Source of the DNA: Phycisphaeraceae bacterium
Lineage (GTDB): Bacteria; Planctomycetota; Phycisphaerae; Phycisphaerales; Zrk34
DNA: 20,188 nucleotides
Assembly (NCBI GenBank): GCA_028281485.1
Contig: JANQJT010000305.1
Coordinates: forward strand, 1 to 20,188
Direction: 5' to 3'
Positions 7,602 to 16,939 of this stretch are shown here, piece after piece (position 1 is the first letter of the stretch; every line of letters begins with the position of its first letter). The position numbers and the translations under genes were made by a program. The notes beneath the pieces were generated by a model. That model saw nothing but the letters and a program-made list of their open reading frames with translations. It ran no database searches and had not been told where the DNA came from.

Positions 7602-7780
7602 ATCTGACTGCAGCTAAGCGTCATCCCCCTCACAAAGAACTCAAACGGACCTTACACGCTAGCCGTTTTGGTCGAGCTTGTGTTATTTGTTCATGCCGGA
7701 GCATCGAGCCGTCTCATCCTGATCTGATCAGACCGATCCATACCCATCGCATCGACAACCCGCCGACGAGGCGGGTTTTT
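7602..7780 (+). ncRNA. Candidate small RNA between promoter and terminator
   Basis: The interval from just after the TATAAT to the T-run of the terminator is about 180 bases and has no convincing reading frame. It can form a stem AAACGG/CCGTTT around 7647-7675, a palindrome TCTGATCAGA (7723-7732) and the terminal hairpin. I could not match it to 6S RNA, tmRNA, SRP RNA, RNase P RNA, a tRNA or a known riboswitch by eye. The terminator could instead belong to read-through from the CobW-family gene. Confidence 0.35.
7757..7780 (+). terminator. Rho-independent terminator
   Basis: CCCGCC (7759-7764), loop GACGA and GGCGGG (7770-7775) form a perfect 6-bp GC stem, extended by AA/TT, with five T. It lies 340 bases after the CobW-family stop codon and 240 bases before the next start. 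Confidence 0.85.
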
Positions 7781-8021
7781 ACACACTGGTCGCCGTCGAC
7801 ACGAAACGACCGGATTAGCAGACCGTTTATTCGAGCGATTCAATCAAGCGAACACGCGTGATCGTGGTTATCCTGTGCGGGTCGGTTGTCGTTTTCATCA
7901 ACGCATCACCCGCAACGCATTCGGCGGACCGCCCTTCCGATCGACGGTCATCGAATCGAAGCTGTCGGTCGTTGCGCCACAACACGAGCGTTCAGGCACG
8001 ATCCGAGGGTACGACAAAGCC

Positions 8022-9140
8022 ATGGCCAAGCACTTCTATCTCAAGATGAAGCCCCCCGCCCGGGCTGCGCACCTGGAAACCTGCACGGACGACGATCTCA
8101 TCATCCTGCAGTGCGATCTGCACTACGAAAAGAAGCACTGCGACCTGCTGGAGCAGGAGATCGTCCAGCGCCAGCTGACCTACGACCCCGAGTTCCACAT
8201 CCTGCCGGACGCGTTCTTCCCCGGCAATCGTCGCTGGTCCGACTCACCGAAACGCCTGCCCAAGCGCCTGGAGTACGCATGGAAACGCGGCACGTTTATG
8301 GCGTTCAAGTATTCGATCTTCTGGATCGGGCCGGTGATCTACGGCATTGAAACCGAGAACGACCCGTTGGCGGGGATATCGATCTTTTTCTACGTCACCA
8401 GCATCTTTGTGCCGCTGTTCATCTGCTGGACCAATTTCTTCTATCAGCCGCTGCAATACACGCTGGTACGTCCATTCAATGCCAGAAAGTTCTCACGCCC
8501 ATTGAAGCGCTTCATCCTGCGCAACATCGGATTGCGATGCCAGGGCGTCGGCCTGTCGGATCGCGAACTCAAGCCCGATGCCATGTTAACGCTATATCAC
8601 CGCCTACGCATCCCGATCGCGATTGTCGGCGGTGTCTTCGGTGGATCGTTGGCAGGGCCCGCGCTGCTTGTGGCGATCCTGACCACGTGGATTCGCCCCT
8701 CACTAAGACGGGCAACGATCCTGGCGCCGTCCGGTTTTCTTCACCTCAACCGTCTGCTGAATCGTCCTCGCATCATGACGGCGCAGCACTTTTTCTGTGG
8801 CGGTCAGTGCTTCAACGTCCGCTCCATCGACGCGGGCTGGAAGTACGCGCTGCAGTTCCTGGTCAACCGGTCGGACTTCATCATCGTGGACCTGTCTAAC
8901 GTCGGACCCAACAGCGAGTGGGAACTGGAGTACCTGAGGATGCAGGACCGCTTGAAAAACTGCCTGCCGATCTGCCAGCTCGACTGCAAGGAATCGGCCG
9001 ACCGGTTTCGACACCTCTTCCCCACGCCGGTCCTCATCTACGATTGCATGGGGAAGATCGTCTCCGAAGACCGCATTGAGGAGCGGGTCCAACAGGCGCT
9101 CACGGCGCGCAAAAAAACGAGCCCTGACGGACTCGTTTGA
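8022..9140 (+). CDS. Unrecognised three-helix membrane protein with a soluble, possibly TIR-like C-terminal domain
   Basis: This 372-residue protein is not one I recognise. Residues 1-90 are soluble and charged. Probable membrane helices are at about 94-109, 115-140 and 197-223, and residues 225-372 are soluble. In the last part, SDFIIVDLS (284-292) is a beta-strand followed at 299-305 by EWELEYL. That combination of a buried strand ending in DLS, a loop and a WE helix resembles TIR-like or other flavodoxin-like sensor and effector folds, but it is only a pattern match. The protein is rich in cysteine for its neighbourhood (C259, C263, C314, C318, C322, C342). The ATG at 8022 has GAGGG about 13 bases upstream; the frame extends to a GTG at 7875 without coding character. 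It has no operon partner. Confidence 0.65.
   Translation: MAKHFYLKMKPPARAAHLETCTDDDLIILQCDLHYEKKHCDLLEQEIVQRQLTYDPEFHILPDAFFPGNRRWSDSPKRLPKRLEYAWKRGTFMAFKYSIFWIGPVIYGIETENDPLAGISIFFYVTSIFVPLFICWTNFFYQPLQYTLVRPFNARKFSRPLKRFILRNIGLRCQGVGLSDRELKPDAMLTLYHRLRIPIAIVGGVFGGSLAGPALLVAILTTWIRPSLRRATILAPSGFLHLNRLLNRPRIMTAQHFFCGGQCFNVRSIDAGWKYALQFLVNRSDFIIVDLSNVGPNSEWELEYLRMQDRLKNCLPICQLDCKESADRFRHLFPTPVLIYDCMGKIVSEDRIEERVQQALTARKKTSPDGLV
9111..9138 (-). terminator. Rho-independent terminator of the small minus-strand gene
   Basis: Read on the minus strand, AAACGAG-TCC pairs with GGG-CTCGTTT (one mismatch, four-base loop), followed by a run of T (complement of A9111-9117). It lies inside the last codons of the convergent membrane-protein gene and 47 bases after the stop of the 56-residue gene. 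It supports that gene being transcribed. Confidence 0.75.
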
Positions 9141-9184
9141 TGTTGAATGTGATGATGAGGGTTTGGCCGGGCCCCTGGATTGCC

Positions 9185-9355
9185 TTACAGCATCGACAGC
9201 CCCACCGCCCACCACATCACTGCGCAGATCCCGACAAAGACGATCAGCTCACCGGCAGCCCGTGTCATACGAGCCGCGATCTCGTGACGGTTCTCACGCT
9301 GATCGGCGATCTCGTCCGCAGCCTTGGGCACCCGTTGCTTGGTTGTGATGTACAT
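9185..9355 (-). CDS. Small single-helix membrane protein, 56 residues
   Basis: The minus-strand frame from ATG (9355-9353) to TAA (9187-9185) encodes a basic and acidic N-terminal half (MYITTKQRVPKAADEIADQR), then one hydrophobic helix at about 36-55 containing VGICAVMWWAVGL. I do not recognise a family. Three things support a real gene: AAAGGCGG upstream as ribosome binding site, a clear terminator on the same strand just past the stop, and a repeat-bearing upstream region of regulatory appearance. The topology is probably N-in with a very short C-terminus. It may be a membrane regulator or a subunit of something elsewhere; no function can be assigned. Confidence 0.6.
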   Translation of the reverse strand: MYITTKQRVPKAADEIADQRENRHEIAARMTRAAGELIVFVGICAVMWWAVGLSML

Positions 9356-9393
9356 CGCCTACCGCCTTTCTACCGCTAAGATCGACTCCGAAA

Positions 9394-9441
9394 TGTTAGA
9401 TTCAACACATTATTCTAACCATTTGCTAACCTTCTTCTAAC
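9394..9441 (-). promoter_or_regulatory. Three tandem 7-bp repeats at 11-bp spacing upstream of the small gene
   Basis: On the plus strand TTCTAAC (9413-9419), TGCTAAC (9424-9430) and TTCTAAC (9435-9441) start exactly 11 bases apart; read toward the gene they are GTTAGAA, GTTAGCA and GTTAGAA. An inverted copy TGTTAGA is at 9394-9400. Direct 7-bp repeats with 4-bp gaps, one helical turn apart, are the layout bound by OmpR/PhoB-family response regulators. The actual regulator is unknown. The surroundings are AT-rich, as expected for a promoter. Confidence 0.5.
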
Positions 9442-9470
9442 ACATTAGTCGGGTCCATTTTTATCGTCAA

Positions 9471-9492
9471 GCGATTTTCAGCTAAAAATCGC
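9471..9492. repeat. Inverted repeat (8-bp stem) in AT-rich intergenic DNA
   Basis: GCGATTTT (9471-9478) and AAAATCGC (9485-9492) flank a six-base loop. There is no clean T-run on either strand, so it is a weak terminator at best. Between here and the chemotaxis-protein remnant I see nothing. Confidence 0.35.
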
Positions 9493-9649
9493 GGTTTTAG
9501 GGAAACGCCCTGCTCGCAGAGACCACCACGCAATCTCTATCAAGGCGATGTCTTGAAACAATATGAAGCGACGCCCCATAGGGTCGTCGCTGGTCAAAGA
9601 GTGAGTTCGATTCAAAGAGGTCTGACAACCGCTTGGGGCAGCTCTCATC

Positions 9650-9860
9650 AATCCGAAACTGACTGACGAGCTTCTACAGCTGCTCGGCCTGGTCGCTGAG
9701 TTGTGTCGAGGCCATGGCCCCCTGAGACGCGCCCTCAGCTGATTGATTTGCCAGGGCATTGATGGATTCGACACTGCGGCTGATCTGCTCGAGTCTGTGC
9801 CCCGCCTCCCCGGCTCTGCGACAGCTCATACGTCGCCGCCACCCGCGCCGCGTGATGGGC
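9650..9860 (-). pseudogene. Decayed C-terminal end of a methyl-accepting chemotaxis protein
   Basis: On the minus strand one frame reads HRLEQISRSVESINALANQS and continues AEGASQ through QLSDQAEQL, then a TAG, then KLVSFGL. This is the typical end of a methyl-accepting chemotaxis protein, where the last helix ends in AEQLxxLVxxF. The TAG falls in that last helix (probably a changed CAG or similar). Upstream, matching sequence (ATYELSQS) is in another frame, implying a frameshift around 9815-9830. No start, HAMP or signalling hairpin tip is present. It looks like a small remnant of a gene that was otherwise deleted. The match is by eye only. Confidence 0.5.
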
Positions 9861-9965
9861 CCATCGATAAACAAAGCCCTGACCTAAATCCCTCTTCGAT
9901 TCAGCGAAAAAAGCGGCAAAACGCATCCGGCATGACGCCAGATGCGCATGATTTGTCATATTCCG

Positions 9966-9994
9966 TTGTTTTCGGTCGTCTTTGCGGCTATACC
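9966..9994 (+). promoter_or_regulatory. Sigma-70-like promoter for the sulfatase
   Basis: TTGTTT (9966-9971) and TATACC (9989-9994) are 17 bases apart, placing the transcript start about 30 bases before the sulfatase ATG, which has AGGAGG close upstream. Confidence 0.4.
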
Positions 9995-10028
9995 ACCGGT
10001 TCTAACGACAACAGCCAGGAGGAAGCTC

Positions 10029-11465
10029 ATGCCTCGATCGATCAGGTTGCTCTTCGTCGCCACAACGCTGGCGTTTGTTTTCGTTCTCACGTCACAAGCC
10101 GCCTACGCCGCCGATCGGCCCAACGTCCTGTTGATCCTCACCGACGACATGGGCTACGCCGACATCAGCTACAACGGCTCGCTGCAGGTCAAAACCCCCA
10201 ACATCGATCGCATCGCCGAGACCGGTGTCTACTTCGAGCAGGCCTACGTCACCGGCGTGGTCTGTGCGCCATCGCGCTGCGGCCTGGTCTCCGGCCGATA
10301 CCAGCAACGCTTCGGCGCCGAACACAACTGGAACGAGTTCGGCGAGATCTACAACGCCGAATACATCGGCATCAATCCCAACGTCAAGGTGATGAGCGAG
10401 TACGTCAAGGAGCAGGGCTACGCCACCGCCATGATCGGCAAGTGGCACGTCGGCGAATCCGACCGCATGCGACCCGAGGCACGCGGCTTCGACCACGCGT
10501 TCTGGATGGGCGGCAACCACACCTACTGGCCCACAGCCGAACGCAACCGCCTCAAGCTCAACGGCGGGCCCGTCACCAAGATCGACGTGCCCTACCTCAC
10601 CGACTGGTGGACGCAGGACGCGATCAACTGGATGACCAAGGATCACGGCGACCAGCCCTGGTTCATCTACCTCGGTTACAACACGCCGCACACCCCCATG
10701 CAGGCCAAGGAAGAGGACCTGGCCAAGTACGCGCACATCGAGAACCAACGTCGCCGCACCTACCTGGCCATGCAGGACTGCCTCGATCAGAACATCGGTA
10801 AGATCTACAAGACCCTCGAAGAAACCGGCCAACTCGACAACACCGTCATCATCTTCACCAACGACAACGGCGGCCCCTGCGAGGCGAACGCCTCGATCAA
10901 CGCGCCGTTCCGCGGCATGAAGTCGAACTTCCTCGAAGGCGGCATGCGCGTCCCGATGATGATCAGCTGGCCCAGCAACATCGAACCGGGCGCACGCTAC
11001 CACCAGCCCGTCTCCACGCTGGACCTGCTGCCCACGATCCTCGCCGCCATCCAATCCCCCGACGCCCCCGCCGACTTCGACCTCGACGCCGCCCACCCCG
11101 AGAACGGCCTGGACGGCGTCAACCTCTTCCCCTTCTTCCAGAACAAGGTGGACGCCGACGCCCGTCCCCACGACACGCTCTACTTCCGAGCCGTGTTCCG
11201 CGGCACCGCGATCCGCGACGGCGACTGGAAACTCATCGTCACACGCCACGACCTGCCGTTCCTCTACAACATCGCCGAGGACCCGCAGGAACAGAACAAC
11301 CTCCTGCTTGAGATGCCCGAGAAGGCACGCGAACTCAAGTTCAAGCTCGGCCAGTGGGAAGCCAACCTCGAAGGCACCCCTACCTTCTTCAACTCCAACC
11401 GCTGGCTGCGCGGCAAGTACCGCGCCTACGAGAAGGAATACATCCTCGAACAACCCGCCCCGTAA
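10029..11465 (+). CDS. Secreted S1-family sulfatase (formylglycine type)
   Basis: This 478-residue enzyme hydrolyses a sulfate ester, probably on a polysaccharide or glycosaminoglycan-like substrate. A signal peptide (1-28, ending SQAAYA) predicts export. Active-site signatures are all present: DD (39-40) for calcium, CAPSR (79-83) whose Cys79 is converted to formylglycine, GKWH (137-140), His221, NDNGG (278-282) and Lys298. The usual LTGR after CxPSR is VSGR here. Length and the C-terminal region are normal for arylsulfatase-like members. The ATG at 10029 follows a perfect AGGAGG; the upstream in-frame ATG at 9942 precedes the promoter. No maturase (formylglycine-generating enzyme or anSME) is in the window. 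The gene ends 15 bases from the convergent glycosyltransferase. Substrate cannot be told. Confidence 0.93.
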   Translation: MPRSIRLLFVATTLAFVFVLTSQAAYAADRPNVLLILTDDMGYADISYNGSLQVKTPNIDRIAETGVYFEQAYVTGVVCAPSRCGLVSGRYQQRFGAEHNWNEFGEIYNAEYIGINPNVKVMSEYVKEQGYATAMIGKWHVGESDRMRPEARGFDHAFWMGGNHTYWPTAERNRLKLNGGPVTKIDVPYLTDWWTQDAINWMTKDHGDQPWFIYLGYNTPHTPMQAKEEDLAKYAHIENQRRRTYLAMQDCLDQNIGKIYKTLEETGQLDNTVIIFTNDNGGPCEANASINAPFRGMKSNFLEGGMRVPMMISWPSNIEPGARYHQPVSTLDLLPTILAAIQSPDAPADFDLDAAHPENGLDGVNLFPFFQNKVDADARPHDTLYFRAVFRGTAIRDGDWKLIVTRHDLPFLYNIAEDPQEQNNLLLEMPEKARELKFKLGQWEANLEGTPTFFNSNRWLRGKYRAYEKEYILEQPAP

Positions 11466-11483
11466 CCGAAGACGCAGCGGTTA
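11463..11483. repeat. Inverted repeat spanning both convergent stop codons
   Basis: TAACCG and CGGTTA (6 bp) enclose nine bases; the left arm holds the sulfatase stop TAA and the right arm the opposite-strand stop TAA of the glycosyltransferase. The stem is short and lacks a T-run, so it would be a poor terminator. Confidence 0.3.
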
Positions 11484-12389
11484 ATCCAGCGGCACACGAA
11501 CCGGTTCGACCCATTCGCCGGGCCGGTATTCAAAATCGTTGCGCATCGATTCGACATCGGGTCTTTGTCCGTCACGGAACCGCTGCATGACGGGCCCGAC
11601 GGTTCGACTTGCCAGGTGCTGATTATTCAACCAGTAACTCCCCCCATGCACGCGGTGGATGTATCGCGCGTCCTTGACGATGTGCAACTTGTGCCCGGTC
11701 CCCAGCCAGGTGTAGTTCACGAAGTGACAGTCCGCCGCGGAAGGGACGAACTCCCAGTGCGGCTGAATGTATTGAGTGTACGCGTCGCGCGGCACGAGAT
11801 AGTTGCCCAGGTCGAAGAACGGATTGGGGAATCGGCCCTGTCGGGCGCGATCACAGGCCCAGTCGAAATCGATCGTCGCGTCGCCCAGTTCGTTTCTTAA
11901 ATCGATGTGCGGGTACGCCTCGCCGGGGCAGTAGATCGTGTCAGGCTCCCACTGGTCGATCGCGAAGTACGCGTCGATGCAGGCCGGCAACAGCGTGTTG
12001 TCGTAATCAAGCAAAATCACGCGTTCCGACTCACACAACCCCACCGCCTGAATCTTGTTCGGCAGCATGCCGAGGTTCACCTCACGCCGAAACAGCTTCA
12101 CCTTCTCGCGAAACGGACGCAGCTTCTCGACGAGCATCTCGAACTGGTCGGCATCGCTGCAGTCATCCAACACGACGATCTCAGCGATGCGCCGGTCGCT
12201 TAAGATGTGAAACAGCGACACGTGCGCCATGGCGATGTTGTTGTAGGTGGTGATCGCCACGGAGATGGCGCGGCCGTCGCCTTGCGGCATGCGCACCGGG
12301 AAACGCCAGCGCAGGCGCGTGTAGCTGTCGAACCACCAGCGCGTGCGTTTGAAGATCGATCGCCGCGTTTTCCAGACAAATCCGCTCAA
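11481..12389 (-). CDS. Family 2-like glycosyltransferase (GT-A fold)
   Basis: This 302-residue protein has the GT-A pattern: SVAITTYNN (43-51), IVVLDDCSD (71-79) for nucleotide binding, and LLDYDN (126-131) at the DxD metal-binding position. The C-terminal half contains HRVHGGSYW and is otherwise unassigned. It should transfer a sugar from a nucleotide sugar to a glycan or protein acceptor at the cytosolic face of the membrane. It is last of three minus-strand glycosyltransferases. The frame opens with TTG overlapping the previous stop (TTGA), with GAAGGG upstream. An ATG at 12290 (residue 34) would also leave the catalytic domain intact, so the N-terminus is uncertain. Acceptor and donor are unknown. 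Confidence 0.82.
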   Translation of the reverse strand: MSGFVWKTRRSIFKRTRWWFDSYTRLRWRFPVRMPQGDGRAISVAITTYNNIAMAHVSLFHILSDRRIAEIVVLDDCSDADQFEMLVEKLRPFREKVKLFRREVNLGMLPNKIQAVGLCESERVILLDYDNTLLPACIDAYFAIDQWEPDTIYCPGEAYPHIDLRNELGDATIDFDWACDRARQGRFPNPFFDLGNYLVPRDAYTQYIQPHWEFVPSAADCHFVNYTWLGTGHKLHIVKDARYIHRVHGGSYWLNNQHLASRTVGPVMQRFRDGQRPDVESMRNDFEYRPGEWVEPVRVPLD

Positions 12390-13438
12390 GACGCTGCGCC
12401 CTTCGTGCCGCGGGTGTGGAGATGGATTGTATCGAGGATCGCGCGGACGCGGTGGGCGTAGGTGTGTTCGCGCACGACGCGCTTGTGACCGCTGCGGGCG
12501 ATGGCTCGGCGCTGCCGGTCGTGAGCCAGGTAGAAGCGCACCTTGTCGATCATCTCGTCGGCGTCACGGAAGACCTCGATCTCGCGACCGATCTCGAAGT
12601 ATTCCTCGAGGCCCGGCGCGTACTCGCTGAGCAGGAACCCGCCCGCGCCAGGCACCTCGAACGTGCGCGCGTGGATGGCGAACGAGCCGGCGCTGTTCTT
12701 GGCGAAGTGCAGATTGATCTTCGAGCCGGCCATGATCCGGTGCATGTTGTCTCGACCGACCCGCCCCATCGAAAACGCCGGCAAGGGCAGGCGCAGGTTC
12801 TTGCGAATGCTGTTCCACTTGCGCGCCACGTACGACCGACGCCAACCGTACCCGAAGACCGCCACGTCGATGCCGCGCCGTCGCAGGTGTTCGACCATCT
12901 GACGCCGATCGGTGTGCGGCTGACCGCAGAAGCTGACGTCGTATGCGTAACGCGCACCTTCACCCGGCTCGCGCAGACAACTCGCGGCCCACTGGCTCTT
13001 GATCACACTTCGATGACCGTCCGCCAGACATCGCTCGTAAGCGGGCCGGTCGGTGGTCACCGCGTAGTTGAATAGCCGCCTCGCCTCAACGGTGAAGTCG
13101 TCGTACCGCCAGCTGTCGTCGGCGAACCAGTTGACCGTGACCGGGTCCTGCCGCGATTTCAATCGCATGAACAGCTCGCGGTCGACGGGTTTCAGCGATG
13201 AGAACATGGACCAGACGATGTGGGGCTGAAACGATTCGATCCGTTGTTTGAGTTCCGCGACGCGCCGGGCCTTGATGCGCGCCGAGCCCTGCGTGGCCGT
13301 GTTGCAGAAGCGCACCTCGATCCCCGGGCAATCGCGCAAGCCTTGATAGAAGGTCTCGTACTCGAAACTGGTCCCGCGTCCCCGGTCGTTGTAGTCCCAT
13401 TGGCACATGGCCAGGAGGATGCGGGTCGTTTCGCTCAT
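12386..13438 (-). CDS. CgeB-like glycosyltransferase (Glyco_trans_1_2 type)
   Basis: This 350-residue protein resembles CgeB/DUF3880-type GT-B glycosyltransferases. The N-terminal part has QWDYNDRGRGTSFEYETF (13-30) and a PHIVWSMF stretch. The C-terminal part has the most typical region, HARTFEVPGAGGFLLSEY (256-273), followed by GLEEYFEIG and EVFRDADEM, as in family members that bind the nucleotide sugar there. ATG 13438-13436 was chosen because sequence before it (30 residues) is Arg/Pro-rich and would run into the upstream gene. It lies 37 bases after the upstream glycosyltransferase and overlaps the downstream one by four bases. A role in surface polysaccharide or glycoprotein synthesis is inferred from the cluster. 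Confidence 0.82.
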   Translation of the reverse strand: MSETTRILLAMCQWDYNDRGRGTSFEYETFYQGLRDCPGIEVRFCNTATQGSARIKARRVAELKQRIESFQPHIVWSMFSSLKPVDRELFMRLKSRQDPVTVNWFADDSWRYDDFTVEARRLFNYAVTTDRPAYERCLADGHRSVIKSQWAASCLREPGEGARYAYDVSFCGQPHTDRRQMVEHLRRRGIDVAVFGYGWRRSYVARKWNSIRKNLRLPLPAFSMGRVGRDNMHRIMAGSKINLHFAKNSAGSFAIHARTFEVPGAGGFLLSEYAPGLEEYFEIGREIEVFRDADEMIDKVRFYLAHDRQRRAIARSGHKRVVREHTYAHRVRAILDTIHLHTRGTKGAAS

Positions 13439-13475
13439 GGATCGTCTCGCGGCTACAAACCCTTGGAACGTGTGA

Positions 13476-14279
13476 TCAGGTCGCGTCGACCTCGGTGATC
13501 GGGTGCGGCTCAAGCCCCTCGGCCTCACGGCGCCGCTGAGCTTCCGCCATCACGCGTCGCCACGCGTCGCCCTTGTGTGTCGCCTCGGATTTGGTGATGC
13601 TTTTTTTGATGCCCAGACGGTACTTGTAGCACACGCGATCGACAAACACACCGGGGCTCAGCTCTTCGAGCCGATAGCCCATGTATTTGTCGACGTTCGA
13701 CTTGGCGCCGGGCTCGAAGATGCTCTCCAGGTCTCCGGCGCGACGGGAAAACGTGCGCCAGTGCGAATACGTGTGCACCGTCTTGAGTCCCATCGACAAC
13801 AGCGATTCACCGGCCGGCGGCGCCTGACACTTGAAACCCTTCTTCAACGGCTTCCAGCGCGAGTTGTACCACTCGAACTGCGTGTAGGCCCAGCCCGCGG
13901 AGGCGTGTTCATCGTAGATGCGCATGATGAACTCGACCGCGTCGTCGACGAGCATGTCGTCGGCGTCGAGCACGCCGAAGTATTCACCGGTCGCGTGCCG
14001 CAGCGCCTCCAGGTACGCGCTGGCGCAGTGCAGTTGTTGTTCATTACGGATCGCCCGCAGCGTGATGCCCGCGTCGGCAAACGCCGGGGCCAGTCGGTCG
14101 ATGTTTTTCCGGGTCTTGTCCGTCGAGGCGTCGTCGACGAACACCACCTCGAGCGGGCGATACCGCTGGGCGAGGATGCTGGCGGCCCAGTCGTCGAGGT
14201 ACTTGGCGGCGTTGTAAGAGGCGGTCAGCAGGCTGAACATGGGCTGGGGCATCGAGCGATCCTGAGGGTTTTCAGCCAT
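13476..14279 (-). CDS. Family 2 glycosyltransferase
   Basis: This 267-residue GT-A enzyme has FSLLTASYNAAKYLDDW (15-31), VVFVDDASTDKT (45-56) and the catalytic metal motif LDADD (104-108). The C-terminal part (HSHWRTFSRR-like stretch, then KYMGYRLEEL) is typical of GT2 enzymes that modify cell-surface glycans. No membrane helix is seen, so it acts in the cytosol. It is the first gene of the minus-strand glycosyltransferase operon. The ATG at 14279 lacks a good ribosome binding site; internal ATGs at residues 10 and 14 are alternatives, with AGGATCG before the former. Donor sugar and acceptor are not predictable. Confidence 0.88.
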   Translation of the reverse strand: MAENPQDRSMPQPMFSLLTASYNAAKYLDDWAASILAQRYRPLEVVFVDDASTDKTRKNIDRLAPAFADAGITLRAIRNEQQLHCASAYLEALRHATGEYFGVLDADDMLVDDAVEFIMRIYDEHASAGWAYTQFEWYNSRWKPLKKGFKCQAPPAGESLLSMGLKTVHTYSHWRTFSRRAGDLESIFEPGAKSNVDKYMGYRLEELSPGVFVDRVCYKYRLGIKKSITKSEATHKGDAWRRVMAEAQRRREAEGLEPHPITEVDAT

Positions 14280-14326
14280 TTAAAGCAGACTCGCGCCGAC
14301 AGCCGATCGCGATCCGTGTATCATCG

Positions 14327-14355
14327 AATATAACGATGCCAATCAGACCCGACAA
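14327..14355 (-). promoter_or_regulatory. Sigma-70-like promoter for the glycosyltransferase operon
   Basis: On the minus strand TTGTCG (14355-14350) and TATATT (14332-14327) are 17 bases apart, about 45 bases before the first glycosyltransferase ATG. Confidence 0.5.
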
Positions 14356-14448
14356 CTCGCACAAGCGCATTATTTACAATATCTTAGAAGATTGGGACCC
14401 GATCCTGCCCACCACAGGCAGACGATCGTGACACAACAATAATATTTA

Positions 14449-14476
14449 TTGGATAAATGAGTCCATATTGTATAAT
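14449..14476 (+). promoter_or_regulatory. Sigma-70-like promoter for the cbb3 oxidase operon
   Basis: TTGGAT (14449-14454) and a perfect TATAAT (14471-14476) are 16 bases apart in a strikingly AT-rich island. The leader to the ATG would be about 120 bases. I find no TTGATnnnnATCAA (FNR/ANR) site near it; TTGATATCAT around 14500 is only a partial resemblance. The region from 14356 to 14448 otherwise shows only a short CTGCC/GGCAG inverted repeat. Confidence 0.6.
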
Positions 14477-14605
14477 ATAACCAGACTTGTTCATCTGTTT
14501 TTGATATCATGCGATCGGCATCGGGCAACGGGTGCAACCGTCCGGTGCGAAGAACAAGCCTAACTGTCGTTTCGACCCGTCAGGGAGCCAAGAGGTACGA
14601 ACGCC

Positions 14606-16938
<2,333 letters not shown>

Positions 16939-16939
<1 letters not shown>

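Noticed and set aside
14336..14431. 31-codon plus-strand frame containing YNILEDWDPI
   Set aside because: No ribosome binding site, it overlaps the minus-strand promoter, and it is too short to support; possibly a chance resemblance to small immunity-like proteins.
14495..14520. FNR/ANR-like box TTGATATCAT upstream of the oxidase operon
   Set aside because: It lacks the second ATCAA half-site at four-base spacing, and it lies downstream of the likely -10.
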